From an uncultured Hyphomicrobiales bacterium (GTDB lineage Bacteria; Pseudomonadota; Alphaproteobacteria; Rhizobiales; Beijerinckiaceae), in contig CAIZEI010000066.1 in NCBI GenBank assembly GCA_903931945.1, positions 1 to 64,000 on the forward strand: 64,000 bases of DNA, written 5' to 3'. The notes beneath the pieces are model-generated. The model was not told where the DNA came from. It saw only the letters and a list, made by a program, of their open reading frames with translations, and made no database searches. Made by a program: the position numbers and the translations under genes. Of the stretch, positions 26,464-35,156 are shown piece by piece. Position 1 is the stretch's first letter; every line of letters starts with the position of its first letter.

Positions 26464-27561
26464 CTAGTGGCAGTCGCAGTCAACGCCCGCCAGATGACCG
26501 CAGGCCTTTACAGCTGCGATCACCTCGTCCTGCTTTTTTGCGGTCTCGCGTTTGTAGTCGAGATCGCGTTCGTCGACATGCGCGGCGCGGGGCGTATTGC
26601 CATAGAGCGCGTCGACAAAGCCGCTGTCGTCAATCCTGCGAATATGATGCGTGTCCCAAAGTTCCAGCGGGTTGATTTTCAGCGCGTCCTTGTCCTGCCG
26701 CTTGGCCTCTTCATAGACGTTGGAAATCGCAGCCATCGACGGGTAGAGCTTTGGCTCCAGCAGAGGCGCAAGCCCCTGCCAGATATAGGTCGCTTCCGCG
26801 AGATTCAGCTCGCCTTCCTTGGTGTAGCGGCGCTGGATAATCTCGATGGATTTTTCCGGTTGCGTCTTGAAAAAATGCACGCCTTCGATAAGCCCTTTCA
26901 GAAAACGCTCGACGACATCGGGATGGCGCGCCACAAAATCGAGGCTTGAAGAAACCGTCGTGAACCAGATCATCGGCATGGCTTCAATGTCGATGACTTT
27001 CAGTCCTGCCGCCTCAGCAAACAGATGCGCGGGCGGCGTCATCAGCGCAGCGTCGCATTTGCGATCACGCACCCAATGCCAGAGCGGTTCGCGCGGGGCG
27101 TCATCGCCCGCGCCCTCTTCATCCATCTGGCCCTTCCTGTGCGTCAGCATATTGCGAAGATCGACGTCTTCGCGGTCCACGTCGAGCCCGCGATTGCGCA
27201 ACTGAAGCCAGTCGTTGAGGCCGGGGTGAGAACCACGCGTGCCCACCACCTTGCCGCGCAGATCGGCAAAGCCATTGATTCCGGAATCCGGTCTGACGAC
27301 GAGCTTTGAATGCACCTTGTTGACCGTCTGGCCAAGATAGACCCAGCTGTCGCCGCGCGCGCGATGCCCGTAGGTCGAGACATGGTTGCCGCCAACAAAT
27401 TCGACATCTCCCGCAGGAACCGCGCGATGCGCCTCGGTCGAGGAAATTTTCCTGTCATAGGAGACATCGAGCCCGTGCTTCGCCCAGGCGCCGGATTCGG
27501 CGACCACATGCAGCAGCGTGAGATGGCTGCTTGAGCGATAGGGAAAATTGACGTGATCCAT
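26464..27561 (-). CDS. NMT1-like binding-fold protein without a leader peptide
   Basis: 365 residues, the first gene of the minus-strand operon. It has the periplasmic type II fold: SSHLTLLHVVAESGAWAKHG, FADLRGKVVGTRGSHPGLND and a HPDVVERFLKGLIEG helix. No signal peptide is present before the fold, as in Pht5-type enzymes; the C-terminus CGHLAGVDCDCH contains clustered cysteines and histidines. GGAGGAAAT precedes the ATG. It could be a cytoplasmic decarboxylase-like enzyme or a binding protein. It is transcribed divergently from the ABC-type binding protein. Confidence 0.75.
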   Translation of the reverse strand: MDHVNFPYRSSSHLTLLHVVAESGAWAKHGLDVSYDRKISSTEAHRAVPAGDVEFVGGNHVSTYGHRARGDSWVYLGQTVNKVHSKLVVRPDSGINGFADLRGKVVGTRGSHPGLNDWLQLRNRGLDVDREDVDLRNMLTHRKGQMDEEGAGDDAPREPLWHWVRDRKCDAALMTPPAHLFAEAAGLKVIDIEAMPMIWFTTVSSSLDFVARHPDVVERFLKGLIEGVHFFKTQPEKSIEIIQRRYTKEGELNLAEATYIWQGLAPLLEPKLYPSMAAISNVYEEAKRQDKDALKINPLELWDTHHIRRIDDSGFVDALYGNTPRAAHVDERDLDYKRETAKKQDEVIAAVKACGHLAGVDCDCH

Positions 27562-27665
27562 ATTTCCTCCAGCGGGTATTTCTGACTTTCACGAATGATG
27601 GCAGAGGCGGTTCGGCTTGTCCAGAACGCGCATTCTAAAAATCGGACGCGCGCCAGCAATTGGAC

Positions 27666-27678
27666 GCAAGGCCCTTGC
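27666..27678. promoter_or_regulatory. Palindrome in the divergent promoter region of the catabolic island
   Basis: GCAAGG-C-CCTTGC, a perfect 6+1+6 inverted repeat in the 170-bp gap between two divergent operons. Its place suits an operator, but no regulator gene is in the window. Confidence 0.35.
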
Positions 27679-27731
27679 CTCGCGCCGGGGTGCTGTGTCA
27701 TGTCGATCCGAGCTTTGGACCGGGAGGAAAC

Positions 27732-28703
27732 ATGATGCGCTTTCGTGGTCGCTTGTTTGCGGCGGCGGCGCTGGCTGTGGCATTGTCGTCAGCGGGCGCC
27801 GAAGCGCAGGACAAACCCCTTTCACTGCGGGTTGGAACGCTCAAGCAGGGGTCCCTGACCAATGTCTGGGTCGCCAAACAGGCGGGCGTTTTCGCCAAAA
27901 ATGGTCTGGACGTCGAATTGATCGAATTTCGCAATGGCAACGAGGCGATCGGCGCGCAGCGCGCCGGCGCAGTGGATGTGGTGTTGACGATCCCCGGCAC
28001 AGCGATGGCTGCGGATGAGCGCGGTTTTGACCTTGTGCTGGTTTCGGGCAGCGAGACCTCGCAGTCCCAGCCGCCCGATACCGGTTCGATTGTTGTGCGC
28101 AAGGATTCGTCGATCGGATCGCTATCCGATTTGAAGGGCAAGACCATCGCCATCTCCGGGACGCACACACAATATACTGTGGCGATCCAGACGATTCTGA
28201 AACGCGCAGGCGTCGGCCCCGCTGAGTTTTCCTTCCTTGAAATGCCATACGCCAGTCAGGTCGATGCATTGCGCGCCAGACTGGTCGAGGTCGTCGCCTC
28301 GCTCGATCCCTGGACGACGCTGTTCCGGAACTCTGATTTCGCCCGTGTGCTCGCCTATGGCTATGTCGATTCCTTGCCCGCGCAGCCCATTGGCGGCTGG
28401 TACGCCCGCCGCGATTACGCCAACAGGAATGGCGAGGCCATGACCCGGTTTGCAAAATCCATCTGCGACGTCGCGGATTACATGGCGGCGGACCCGGATC
28501 GGGCGCGGCGCAATATCGCGGCCTACACCGGGCTGGATCCCGCGCTGGTGAAAGACGTTCCGGTCAACCACTGGACCTGCAAAATCGATCTGGGCGTCTG
28601 GAACAAGGTCGCCGCCATGATGTTCGAAGGCGGCGAGTTGCAAAAGCCATTCAACATTGAAGACTGGATGTATGATTCGGCAAAAGCGTTGATCGTTCGT
28701 TAG
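27732..28703 (+). CDS. ABC transporter substrate-binding protein (SsuA/TauA-like)
   Basis: 323 residues with a leader (FAAAALAVALSSAGAEA). The fold begins LRVGTLKQGSLTNVWVAKQAG, typical of nitrate/sulfonate/taurine binding proteins. A later GKTIAISGTHTQYTVAIQTI block and the two-Trp C-terminal region follow. GGAGG precedes two adjacent ATG codons (27732 and 27735); either may be used. The flavin monooxygenase starts 8 bp after the stop. No ABC permease or ATPase gene is near. Confidence 0.85.
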   Translation: MMRFRGRLFAAAALAVALSSAGAEAQDKPLSLRVGTLKQGSLTNVWVAKQAGVFAKNGLDVELIEFRNGNEAIGAQRAGAVDVVLTIPGTAMAADERGFDLVLVSGSETSQSQPPDTGSIVVRKDSSIGSLSDLKGKTIAISGTHTQYTVAIQTILKRAGVGPAEFSFLEMPYASQVDALRARLVEVVASLDPWTTLFRNSDFARVLAYGYVDSLPAQPIGGWYARRDYANRNGEAMTRFAKSICDVADYMAADPDRARRNIAAYTGLDPALVKDVPVNHWTCKIDLGVWNKVAAMMFEGGELQKPFNIEDWMYDSAKALIVR

Positions 28704-28711
28704 AGGATGCG

Positions 28712-30286
28712 ATGAGCCAACCATTCGATACAGATATTTTGATCGCGGGCGCGGGACCCGTTGGACTGGCGCTGGCCCTGGAACTGGGTCTGCGCGGCGT
28801 AAGGTGCGTGATTGTCGAGAAGCGCGATGGTCATTTGCATGTCCCCAAGATGAGCGTGGTTTCGACCCGCAACATGGAGTTCTGCCGCCGCTGGGGCATC
28901 GCCGATGAAGTGCGCACCGCTGTGTGGGATCGCGAACGCAAGCTTGATTTTGTCTATGTCGAGAATCTGAAGGGCCGCGAACTCGCGCGGCTGCCGGTGC
29001 CGTCTTACGCCAACCGCGACCCGAACCGTCCAACGCCCGAGCCCTCGGTTCATTGTCCACAGATTTTCTTTGATCCGATTCTCGGGCGTCGCGCGCGGCG
29101 CGAGCCCAGCCTGACGTTTCTGTACAACACGACGCTCGAACATTTTGTGCAGGACGACAATGGCGTCACCGCCCGGCTTTGCGCCGCCGACGGCGCTACG
29201 CGCGATCTGCGCGCCCGCTATCTGGTGGGCTGCGATGGCGCGGCAGGCTATGTGCGCGACGCGCTCGGCATTCAGCTTGAAGGCCTTGGCGCCATCGCCG
29301 ACAGCGTCAATCTGTTCTTTCGCGCTCCCGAATTGATCAATCTGCACGACAAGGGCTGGGCGCGGATCTACCGCCTGATCGACGAATCCGGTTGCTGGGC
29401 TGAACTGATCCCCATTGACGGCAAGACCAGCTGGCGATTGACCGTCTTCGACGAACCGCAGGCCGCGCGCGATCCCGACTCCTATCTTCGCCGGATGCTG
29501 GGAGGGACTTTCGCCTATGAAATGATCAATATCTCGGCCTGGGAGCGCAAGGACTTCGTCGCCGAGACCTTTCGCCGGGACCGCGTGTTCATCGCTGGCG
29601 ATGCGGCGCACCAATGCTCTCCGACCGGCGGCATTGGCATGGCGACCGGCATTGAAGAGGCTGTCAATCTCGCCTGGAAGCTGACGGCGCAGCTGCAGGG
29701 CTGGGGCGGTCCCCGTCTGCTCGATTCCTATACGGACGAGCGCCACGCCATCGCCAGACGGACAGTTGAATTATCGACCCGCGCCTACAGGAACATAGCG
29801 TCTATCCCCGGCTGGACGCATGGCCAGGCGCCCAATGCTGTACTGGAAGAATGGCGCAGTCATCTTGACCGCTACACCATCCCCGATCACGTCAAGATGC
29901 AATATACCTATGAAAACTCTCCGATTTGTGTGCTCGACGGGACGCCGGCTCCAGACCCGGAGCCCAAAATTTTTGCGCCTTCCTCGCGTCCAGGATCGCG
30001 AGCGCCGCATATCTGGCTGAGCGACGGGCGGGCGATTTTCGACCATTTTGACGAAGGGTTCACGCTGCTGAGATTTGGCGATTCTGCGCCATCAGGCGAA
30101 TCGCTGCTGAGCGCTGCGCGCGCCCGCGGTCTGCCCATTCACGAAGCCGTTATTCCGGACGCCGGGGCTGCCGCTATGTATGTCAAACCGCTGGTTCTCG
30201 TGCGCCCCGACGGGCACGTCGCCTGGCGCGCGGATGCGGCGCCAGCCGAACCGCTCGGTGTGATCGATCGGATTCGCGGCGCATAG
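28712..30286 (+). CDS. FAD-dependent aromatic monooxygenase (class A, PheA/TfdB/MhpA type)
   Basis: 524 residues. It hydroxylates aromatic rings with NAD(P)H and O2. The three family fingerprints are present: FAD-binding ILIAGAGPVGLALALELG at the N-terminus, the DG motif CDGAAGYVRDALGI and the GD motif FIAGDAAHQCSPTGGIGMAT followed by EEAVNLAWKL. A C-terminal thioredoxin-like dimerisation part (LVRPDGHVAWR) ends the protein, as in phenol hydroxylases. Coupled to the binding-protein gene, it fits the hydroxylation step of the island's pathway. The substrate is unknown. Confidence 0.92.
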   Translation: MSQPFDTDILIAGAGPVGLALALELGLRGVRCVIVEKRDGHLHVPKMSVVSTRNMEFCRRWGIADEVRTAVWDRERKLDFVYVENLKGRELARLPVPSYANRDPNRPTPEPSVHCPQIFFDPILGRRARREPSLTFLYNTTLEHFVQDDNGVTARLCAADGATRDLRARYLVGCDGAAGYVRDALGIQLEGLGAIADSVNLFFRAPELINLHDKGWARIYRLIDESGCWAELIPIDGKTSWRLTVFDEPQAARDPDSYLRRMLGGTFAYEMINISAWERKDFVAETFRRDRVFIAGDAAHQCSPTGGIGMATGIEEAVNLAWKLTAQLQGWGGPRLLDSYTDERHAIARRTVELSTRAYRNIASIPGWTHGQAPNAVLEEWRSHLDRYTIPDHVKMQYTYENSPICVLDGTPAPDPEPKIFAPSSRPGSRAPHIWLSDGRAIFDHFDEGFTLLRFGDSAPSGESLLSAARARGLPIHEAVIPDAGAAAMYVKPLVLVRPDGHVAWRADAAPAEPLGVIDRIRGA

Positions 30287-30585
30287 GTCGCAAGATTGCG
30301 GGATTTTAACTTTTTCGGTGCGTTGGGATGCGATAGGATTGCCTTTGCATATCTGGCATTCCGGGGGAGGGGAGCCAGCGCTTTGCGGAGGGGTTAGGGT
30401 TAAAATCGGGATTTGGCGACGCTTGCCTCATGGGGATGGGGCGCAGGGTAGTTTCCCGTTCGCCTTCGTTCCGTCGCAAGCCTGGCTTATTGGCGCATCT
30501 CACACCGCTTGGGTGCATATCCGTATTCCCCAAGGGAGATACACATTTCCGCCGGGCTCTCCCGCCTGACGGCCAGGGCGATCAG
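30287..30585 (+). other. Intergenic region before the efflux operon, no gene
   Basis: About 300 bp between the monooxygenase stop and the mdtA-like start. A long frame of the efflux adaptor extends into it but has no leader or homology there. It presumably holds the efflux promoter; I find no convincing -35/-10 pair or terminator. Confidence 0.4.
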
Positions 30586-31959
30586 ATGAAAAAGTTTTTC
30601 CTGTATGTCTTGATTGTCGCCGCCGGCCTTGGCGGCGCTCAGTACATGGGCTGGATTCACCTGCCGATTGGTTGGGGAGGCAACCAGACTGCGCAACAGG
30701 GCCGCTCCGGACGCCGGGCGGCGACGGCCGACGAGCCGCCGGTGCTCACCGCCGAAGTTCGACGCGCTGACGTGCCCGTGACGCTCGACGCGGTCGGGAC
30801 CGTGCAAGCCCTGAACACTGTTCTGGTGCGAGCGCAGGTCGATGGAAAACTCACTGCGATCAAATTCAAGGATGGACAGACGGTCAAACAAGACGATGTG
30901 CTCGCAACGATCGACCCAACCACCTATCAGGCGCTTTACGATCAGGCTGTCGCCAAAAAGGCGCAGGATGAAGCTACTTTAGGCAACGCACGGAAAGACC
31001 TCGACCGTTACGTGACGCTTGCCGCCTCAAATTTTGGATCGAAACAACAGGCCGATACCCAAAAAGCGCTTGTGACCCAGCTTGAGGCGCAGACGCGCCT
31101 CGATCAGGCCGCCATCGACAACGCCAAGGCGATGCTCGACTATACAACAATTCGCGCCCCGCTAGACGGGCTCACCGGGCTGCGTGCGGTCGACGCTGGC
31201 AACATCGTTCACACTACAGACGCATCCGGCATTGTCACGATCACACAGGTTCAGCCGATCGCCGCGATTTTCAATCTGCCGCAACAGCGATTGCGCGCTG
31301 TCAACGCCGGACAGGCCAGAGCTCCGCTGACGATTCAGGCGCTCGGCGACGACAATAAAACGCTCATCGACACGGGTGCGGTCCAGGTCGTTGACAATCT
31401 GGTGGATTCGACGACCGGCACAGTTCGCGTGAAGGCGTCATTTCCGAATTCGGGCAATCAGCTGTGGCCAGGCCAGTTCACCAATATGCGGTTATTTATC
31501 GATACCTTGAAAGACGCGGTGGTTGTGCCAACCGCCGCCGTTCAGCGAGGCCCCGACGGCGCCTTTGTTTACACTGTTGGCGACGATCGCAAGGCCCGAG
31601 TCACCAAGGTCGGCGTTGGCCTGCAGGATGAACAACGCGCGGTGATCCTGTCGGGTCTTGTTCCACCGGCGCGGGTCATTACTTCTGGCTTTTCGCAATT
31701 GACCGATGGCGCGACTGTGCAGCCGACAGCGGTTGAGGATGTTCCAGCTCCGGGCGCCGCGCCCGCGCCGCAATCTGGCGCAGGCGCTCGCCGCCAGCGT
31801 GGCGATGGCGGCGCGGGACGGCGCGGACCAGACGGCAATGGACCGCAGGCCGGCGGAGCCAGCGACGGCGGCGATCGTCGCAGGCAGGGAGGCAATGCGG
31901 CTGGCGGCGGAGCGCCCGAACCAGGCGCGCAGGCGGGGACAGCGGCGGCGGCGCAATGA
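30586..31959 (+). CDS. mdtA: RND efflux periplasmic adaptor, MdtA-like, with a low-complexity C-terminal tail
   Basis: 457 residues, an inner-membrane-anchored adaptor (hydrophobic FFLYVLIVAAGLGGAQYM). The lipoyl half-motifs are VLVRAQVDGKLTAIKFKDGQ and DYTTIRAPLDGLTGLRAVD, around a helical hairpin; the beta-barrel and membrane-proximal parts follow. After about residue 375 comes an 80-residue tail rich in Gly, Ala, Arg and Gln (for example GGAGRRGPDGNGPQAGG) that the family usually lacks. Its stop overlaps the start of the first pump gene (ATGA), so translation is coupled. ATG 30586 matches the leader; the upstream extension does not. Confidence 0.88.
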   Translation: MKKFFLYVLIVAAGLGGAQYMGWIHLPIGWGGNQTAQQGRSGRRAATADEPPVLTAEVRRADVPVTLDAVGTVQALNTVLVRAQVDGKLTAIKFKDGQTVKQDDVLATIDPTTYQALYDQAVAKKAQDEATLGNARKDLDRYVTLAASNFGSKQQADTQKALVTQLEAQTRLDQAAIDNAKAMLDYTTIRAPLDGLTGLRAVDAGNIVHTTDASGIVTITQVQPIAAIFNLPQQRLRAVNAGQARAPLTIQALGDDNKTLIDTGAVQVVDNLVDSTTGTVRVKASFPNSGNQLWPGQFTNMRLFIDTLKDAVVVPTAAVQRGPDGAFVYTVGDDRKARVTKVGVGLQDEQRAVILSGLVPPARVITSGFSQLTDGATVQPTAVEDVPAPGAAPAPQSGAGARRQRGDGGAGRRGPDGNGPQAGGASDGGDRRRQGGNAAGGGAPEPGAQAGTAAAAQ

Positions 31960-34900
31960 GCGTATCCACCCCCTTTATTCGGCGGCCGGTCGCAACCTCC
32001 CTTTTGGGGTTGGCGGCCCTGATGGTGGGCGTGCTCGGCTATCTGCGATTGCCGGTCGCGGCCCTGCCACAGGTGGATTTTCCGACAATTCAGGTCACCA
32101 CCCAGTTGCCGGGCGCCAACCCGGAGACCATCAGCTCGATTGTCACAGCGCCGCTTGAGCGGCAGTTTGGCCAGATTGCGGCGCTGACGTCGATGTCGTC
32201 GCAATCCTCGTTCGGGCTCAGCCAGGTCACTTTGCAGTTCGATCTCGATCGCGATATCGACGGCGCAGCGCAGGATGTGCAATCGGCGATCAACGCCGCA
32301 GCGTCGACACTGCCTCGAAACCTCCCCTATCCTCCGGTTTACTCGAAGGTGAATCCGGCCGATACGCCCATCGTCACCATTGCGCTGACATCGGACACGT
32401 TGCCATTGCGGTCGCTCAGCGACTTTTCGGACAGTCTGATTGCGCCGCGCCTGTCGGAAATTACCGGCGTCGGTCGCGTCTCCGTTCAGGGCGGCGTGCG
32501 TCCCGCCGTTCGAATTCAGGCTGACCTGGCGAGGCTCGCCGATTATAAAATCGGCCTCGAAGACGTGCGGACCGCCATCGTCAACGCGAATGTCGCTGGC
32601 GCCAAAGGGTCGCTCGACGGTTCCGCCCAATCCTATTCGATCGCTTCAAACGATCAGATTCTCGCCGCCGATGCGTTTCGAAATGTTGTTGTGGCCTATC
32701 GCAATAATGCGCCCGTGCTGTTGCGCGACGTCGCCGGCGTGATCGATGGATTGGAGAATTCTCGTGTCGGCGGCTGGTACAAGGGCAAAACCGCCATTAT
32801 TCTGGATGTGCAAAAGCAGCCAGGCGCCAATATTGTAACCACTGTTGCAAACCTGCGGCGCGAATTGCCACGCTTGCAGCGCTCGCTTCCAGCTGGCGCG
32901 CAACTCGAAATCGTCCATGATCGCACCGATACGATCAGCGAATCCATCGCCGAAGTGCAATTCACACTCGCGCTCGCGGTGGGTCTCGTGGTTCTGGTTG
33001 TTTTGTTGTTCCTGCGCACAGTCCGCGCCACGATTATCGCCGGGGTGACGCTGCCCATTTCGATCGTCGCCACGTTCGCGGTCATGTGGCTCGCCAATTT
33101 CAGCATCGACAACCTGTCCTTGATGGCGCTGACCATCGGCACCGGCTTTGTGGTCGACGACGCGATTGTGATGATCGAGAATATTGTGCGCAATCTCGAA
33201 ACCGGGAAGACGCCGTTGCAGGCGGCGCTGGACGGCGCGCAAGAGATCGGGTTCACCGTCATTTCGCTGACCGTATCATTGATCGCGGTGTTTATCCCGC
33301 TGCTGTTCATGACAGGCGTCGTTGGTCGCATGTTCCGGGAATTCGCCATCACGCTGACGATGGCGGTTGTGGTGTCGGCTGTTCTGTCGCTAACGCTGAC
33401 GCCGATGATGTGCTCGAAGCTGCTGCGCGAGGTCGGCGAGGAAAAACCGAACGCCCTTCTGCGCATGGCCGAATGGCCTTTGACGTTGCTCGCGCGCGGC
33501 TATGAGATCACGCTTGGCTGGGCGCTTGCGCGGCAGGGAATGATGCTGGCGCTGACAGTGCTGACATTCATTCTCACAATCGCAATGTATATCGAGATTC
33601 CAAAGGGATTTTTGCCGGTCCAGGACACCGGCCTGATCACGGTTGTGCTGGAGGCTGCGCCAGATATTTCATTCAATGAAATGTCGCGCCTGCAAGGCGG
33701 CGTCGCCGAAACCTTCGCCGGGGATCGGTCCGTCGCCGGCGTCATATCGACCGCCGGCATTGGTCCGCTGAACGCCACCGGGAATACCAGCCGGATGACC
33801 ATCGTACTCAAGCCGCGGGACCAACGCCGCGATAACGCTGTTGTCATTTCCGATCGTTTGCGCGCTTTGGCCATGCAGCAACCGGGCGTTCGCGTGTTTG
33901 CTGAACCGGTGCAGGATATCCAGATCACGACGCGCGCCAGCCGCTCGCAATACCAGTACACATTGACCGGAGTCGATGCTGCAAACGTCAATGGCTGGGC
34001 GAAAAAGCTCGCGCAGCGGATGCGTGACGATGGACTGGTGCGCAACGTGGCCGCTGAAACCAACGATGGCGGTTTGCGCGCCTATATCACCGTCGACCGC
34101 GAAAAGGCGGGCCGGCTTGGCATTGTCATGCAAACCATCGACGATACGCTGAACGACGCATTTGGACAGCGGCAGATTTCGACGATCTATGCGCAATCCA
34201 ACCAGTATCGCGTCATTCTTGAGGCCGCGCCGCAATATCAGAACGATGCGAGCGCGCTGGGGTCACTTTACGTAAATGGCGCCGGCAATACGTCGGCCGC
34301 AGCTGCCACGACGGGGAGCCTGACAGGATCGACGACAACAAGCTCAACCGCCACAAACAATGGCGCGGCGCAGGTGCCGCTGAGCTCCTTCGCTCAGGTG
34401 CGGCGCGATACGGCGGCGGTGTCGATTACCCATCAGGACCAGTTTCCGGCGGCCGTGATCAGTTTCGATCTCGCGCCAGACGCGTCGCTTGGCGATGCCG
34501 TCGATGCCGTGACGCGAGGCGAAAGCGAGATTGGAATGCCATCCTCGATCATTGGCGCCTTCAGCGCCGACGCCGCAGAGTTCCAGAAATCGCTCGCGAC
34601 GCAGCCGTGGCTGATCCTCGCCGCTGTGGTGACAATCTATCTTGTGCTTGGCGTGCTTTATGAAAGCTACGCGCATCCCTTCACGATTTTGACCACCTTG
34701 CCATCGGCGGGCGTCGGCGCATTGCTGGCGTTGTGGGCGACGGGCCAGGATCTCTCTGTCGTCGCGCTGATTGGCATCGTATTGTTGATGGGCATCGTCA
34801 AGAAGAATGCCATCATGATGATTGACTTTGCGCTTGAGGCTGAACGCAGAGAGGGACTTTCGCCTGAAGAGTCGATCGTCAAGGCCTGCCGCTTGCGCTT

Positions 34901-35156
34901 TCGGCCGATCATGATGACAACTCTGGCGGCCCTGCTCGGGGCGCTCCCGCTCGCGCTTGCGCATGGCGCGGGTAGCGAATTGCGCGTGCCGCTTGGCGTC
35001 AGCATCGTTGGCGGCCTTTTGCTCAGTCAGTTGCTGACGCTGTATACAACGCCTGTCATCTATCTGGCTGTTGAAAGATTGCGTCAGCGTCTTGCGGGCG
35101 AAAAATCCGTCAGCCCGCATGCGCATGGCGCAGTCAACTCCGAGGTCTTGCCATGA
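31956..35156 (+). CDS. mdtB: RND multidrug pump subunit, MdtB-like
   Basis: 1066 residues, a proton-driven inner-membrane exporter. The N-terminus FIRRPVATSLLGLAALMVG and blocks such as TAPLERQFGQIAAL and NPPVYSKVNPADTP-like YPPVYSKVNPADTPI match MdtB closely. The proton-relay acids are in GFVVDDAIVMIEN of TM4. A Ser/Thr/Ala-rich insert (around 34287-34374) lies in the second docking loop just before QVPLSSFAQV. Both ends overlap neighbours by 4 bp, so the three genes form one translational unit, as in mdtABC, where the two pumps make a mixed trimer. Confidence 0.9.
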   Translation: MSVSTPFIRRPVATSLLGLAALMVGVLGYLRLPVAALPQVDFPTIQVTTQLPGANPETISSIVTAPLERQFGQIAALTSMSSQSSFGLSQVTLQFDLDRDIDGAAQDVQSAINAAASTLPRNLPYPPVYSKVNPADTPIVTIALTSDTLPLRSLSDFSDSLIAPRLSEITGVGRVSVQGGVRPAVRIQADLARLADYKIGLEDVRTAIVNANVAGAKGSLDGSAQSYSIASNDQILAADAFRNVVVAYRNNAPVLLRDVAGVIDGLENSRVGGWYKGKTAIILDVQKQPGANIVTTVANLRRELPRLQRSLPAGAQLEIVHDRTDTISESIAEVQFTLALAVGLVVLVVLLFLRTVRATIIAGVTLPISIVATFAVMWLANFSIDNLSLMALTIGTGFVVDDAIVMIENIVRNLETGKTPLQAALDGAQEIGFTVISLTVSLIAVFIPLLFMTGVVGRMFREFAITLTMAVVVSAVLSLTLTPMMCSKLLREVGEEKPNALLRMAEWPLTLLARGYEITLGWALARQGMMLALTVLTFILTIAMYIEIPKGFLPVQDTGLITVVLEAAPDISFNEMSRLQGGVAETFAGDRSVAGVISTAGIGPLNATGNTSRMTIVLKPRDQRRDNAVVISDRLRALAMQQPGVRVFAEPVQDIQITTRASRSQYQYTLTGVDAANVNGWAKKLAQRMRDDGLVRNVAAETNDGGLRAYITVDREKAGRLGIVMQTIDDTLNDAFGQRQISTIYAQSNQYRVILEAAPQYQNDASALGSLYVNGAGNTSAAAATTGSLTGSTTTSSTATNNGAAQVPLSSFAQVRRDTAAVSITHQDQFPAAVISFDLAPDASLGDAVDAVTRGESEIGMPSSIIGAFSADAAEFQKSLATQPWLILAAVVTIYLVLGVLYESYAHPFTILTTLPSAGVGALLALWATGQDLSVVALIGIVLLMGIVKKNAIMMIDFALEAERREGLSPEESIVKACRLRFRPIMMTTLAALLGALPLALAHGAGSELRVPLGVSIVGGLLLSQLLTLYTTPVIYLAVERLRQRLAGEKSVSPHAHGAVNSEVLP

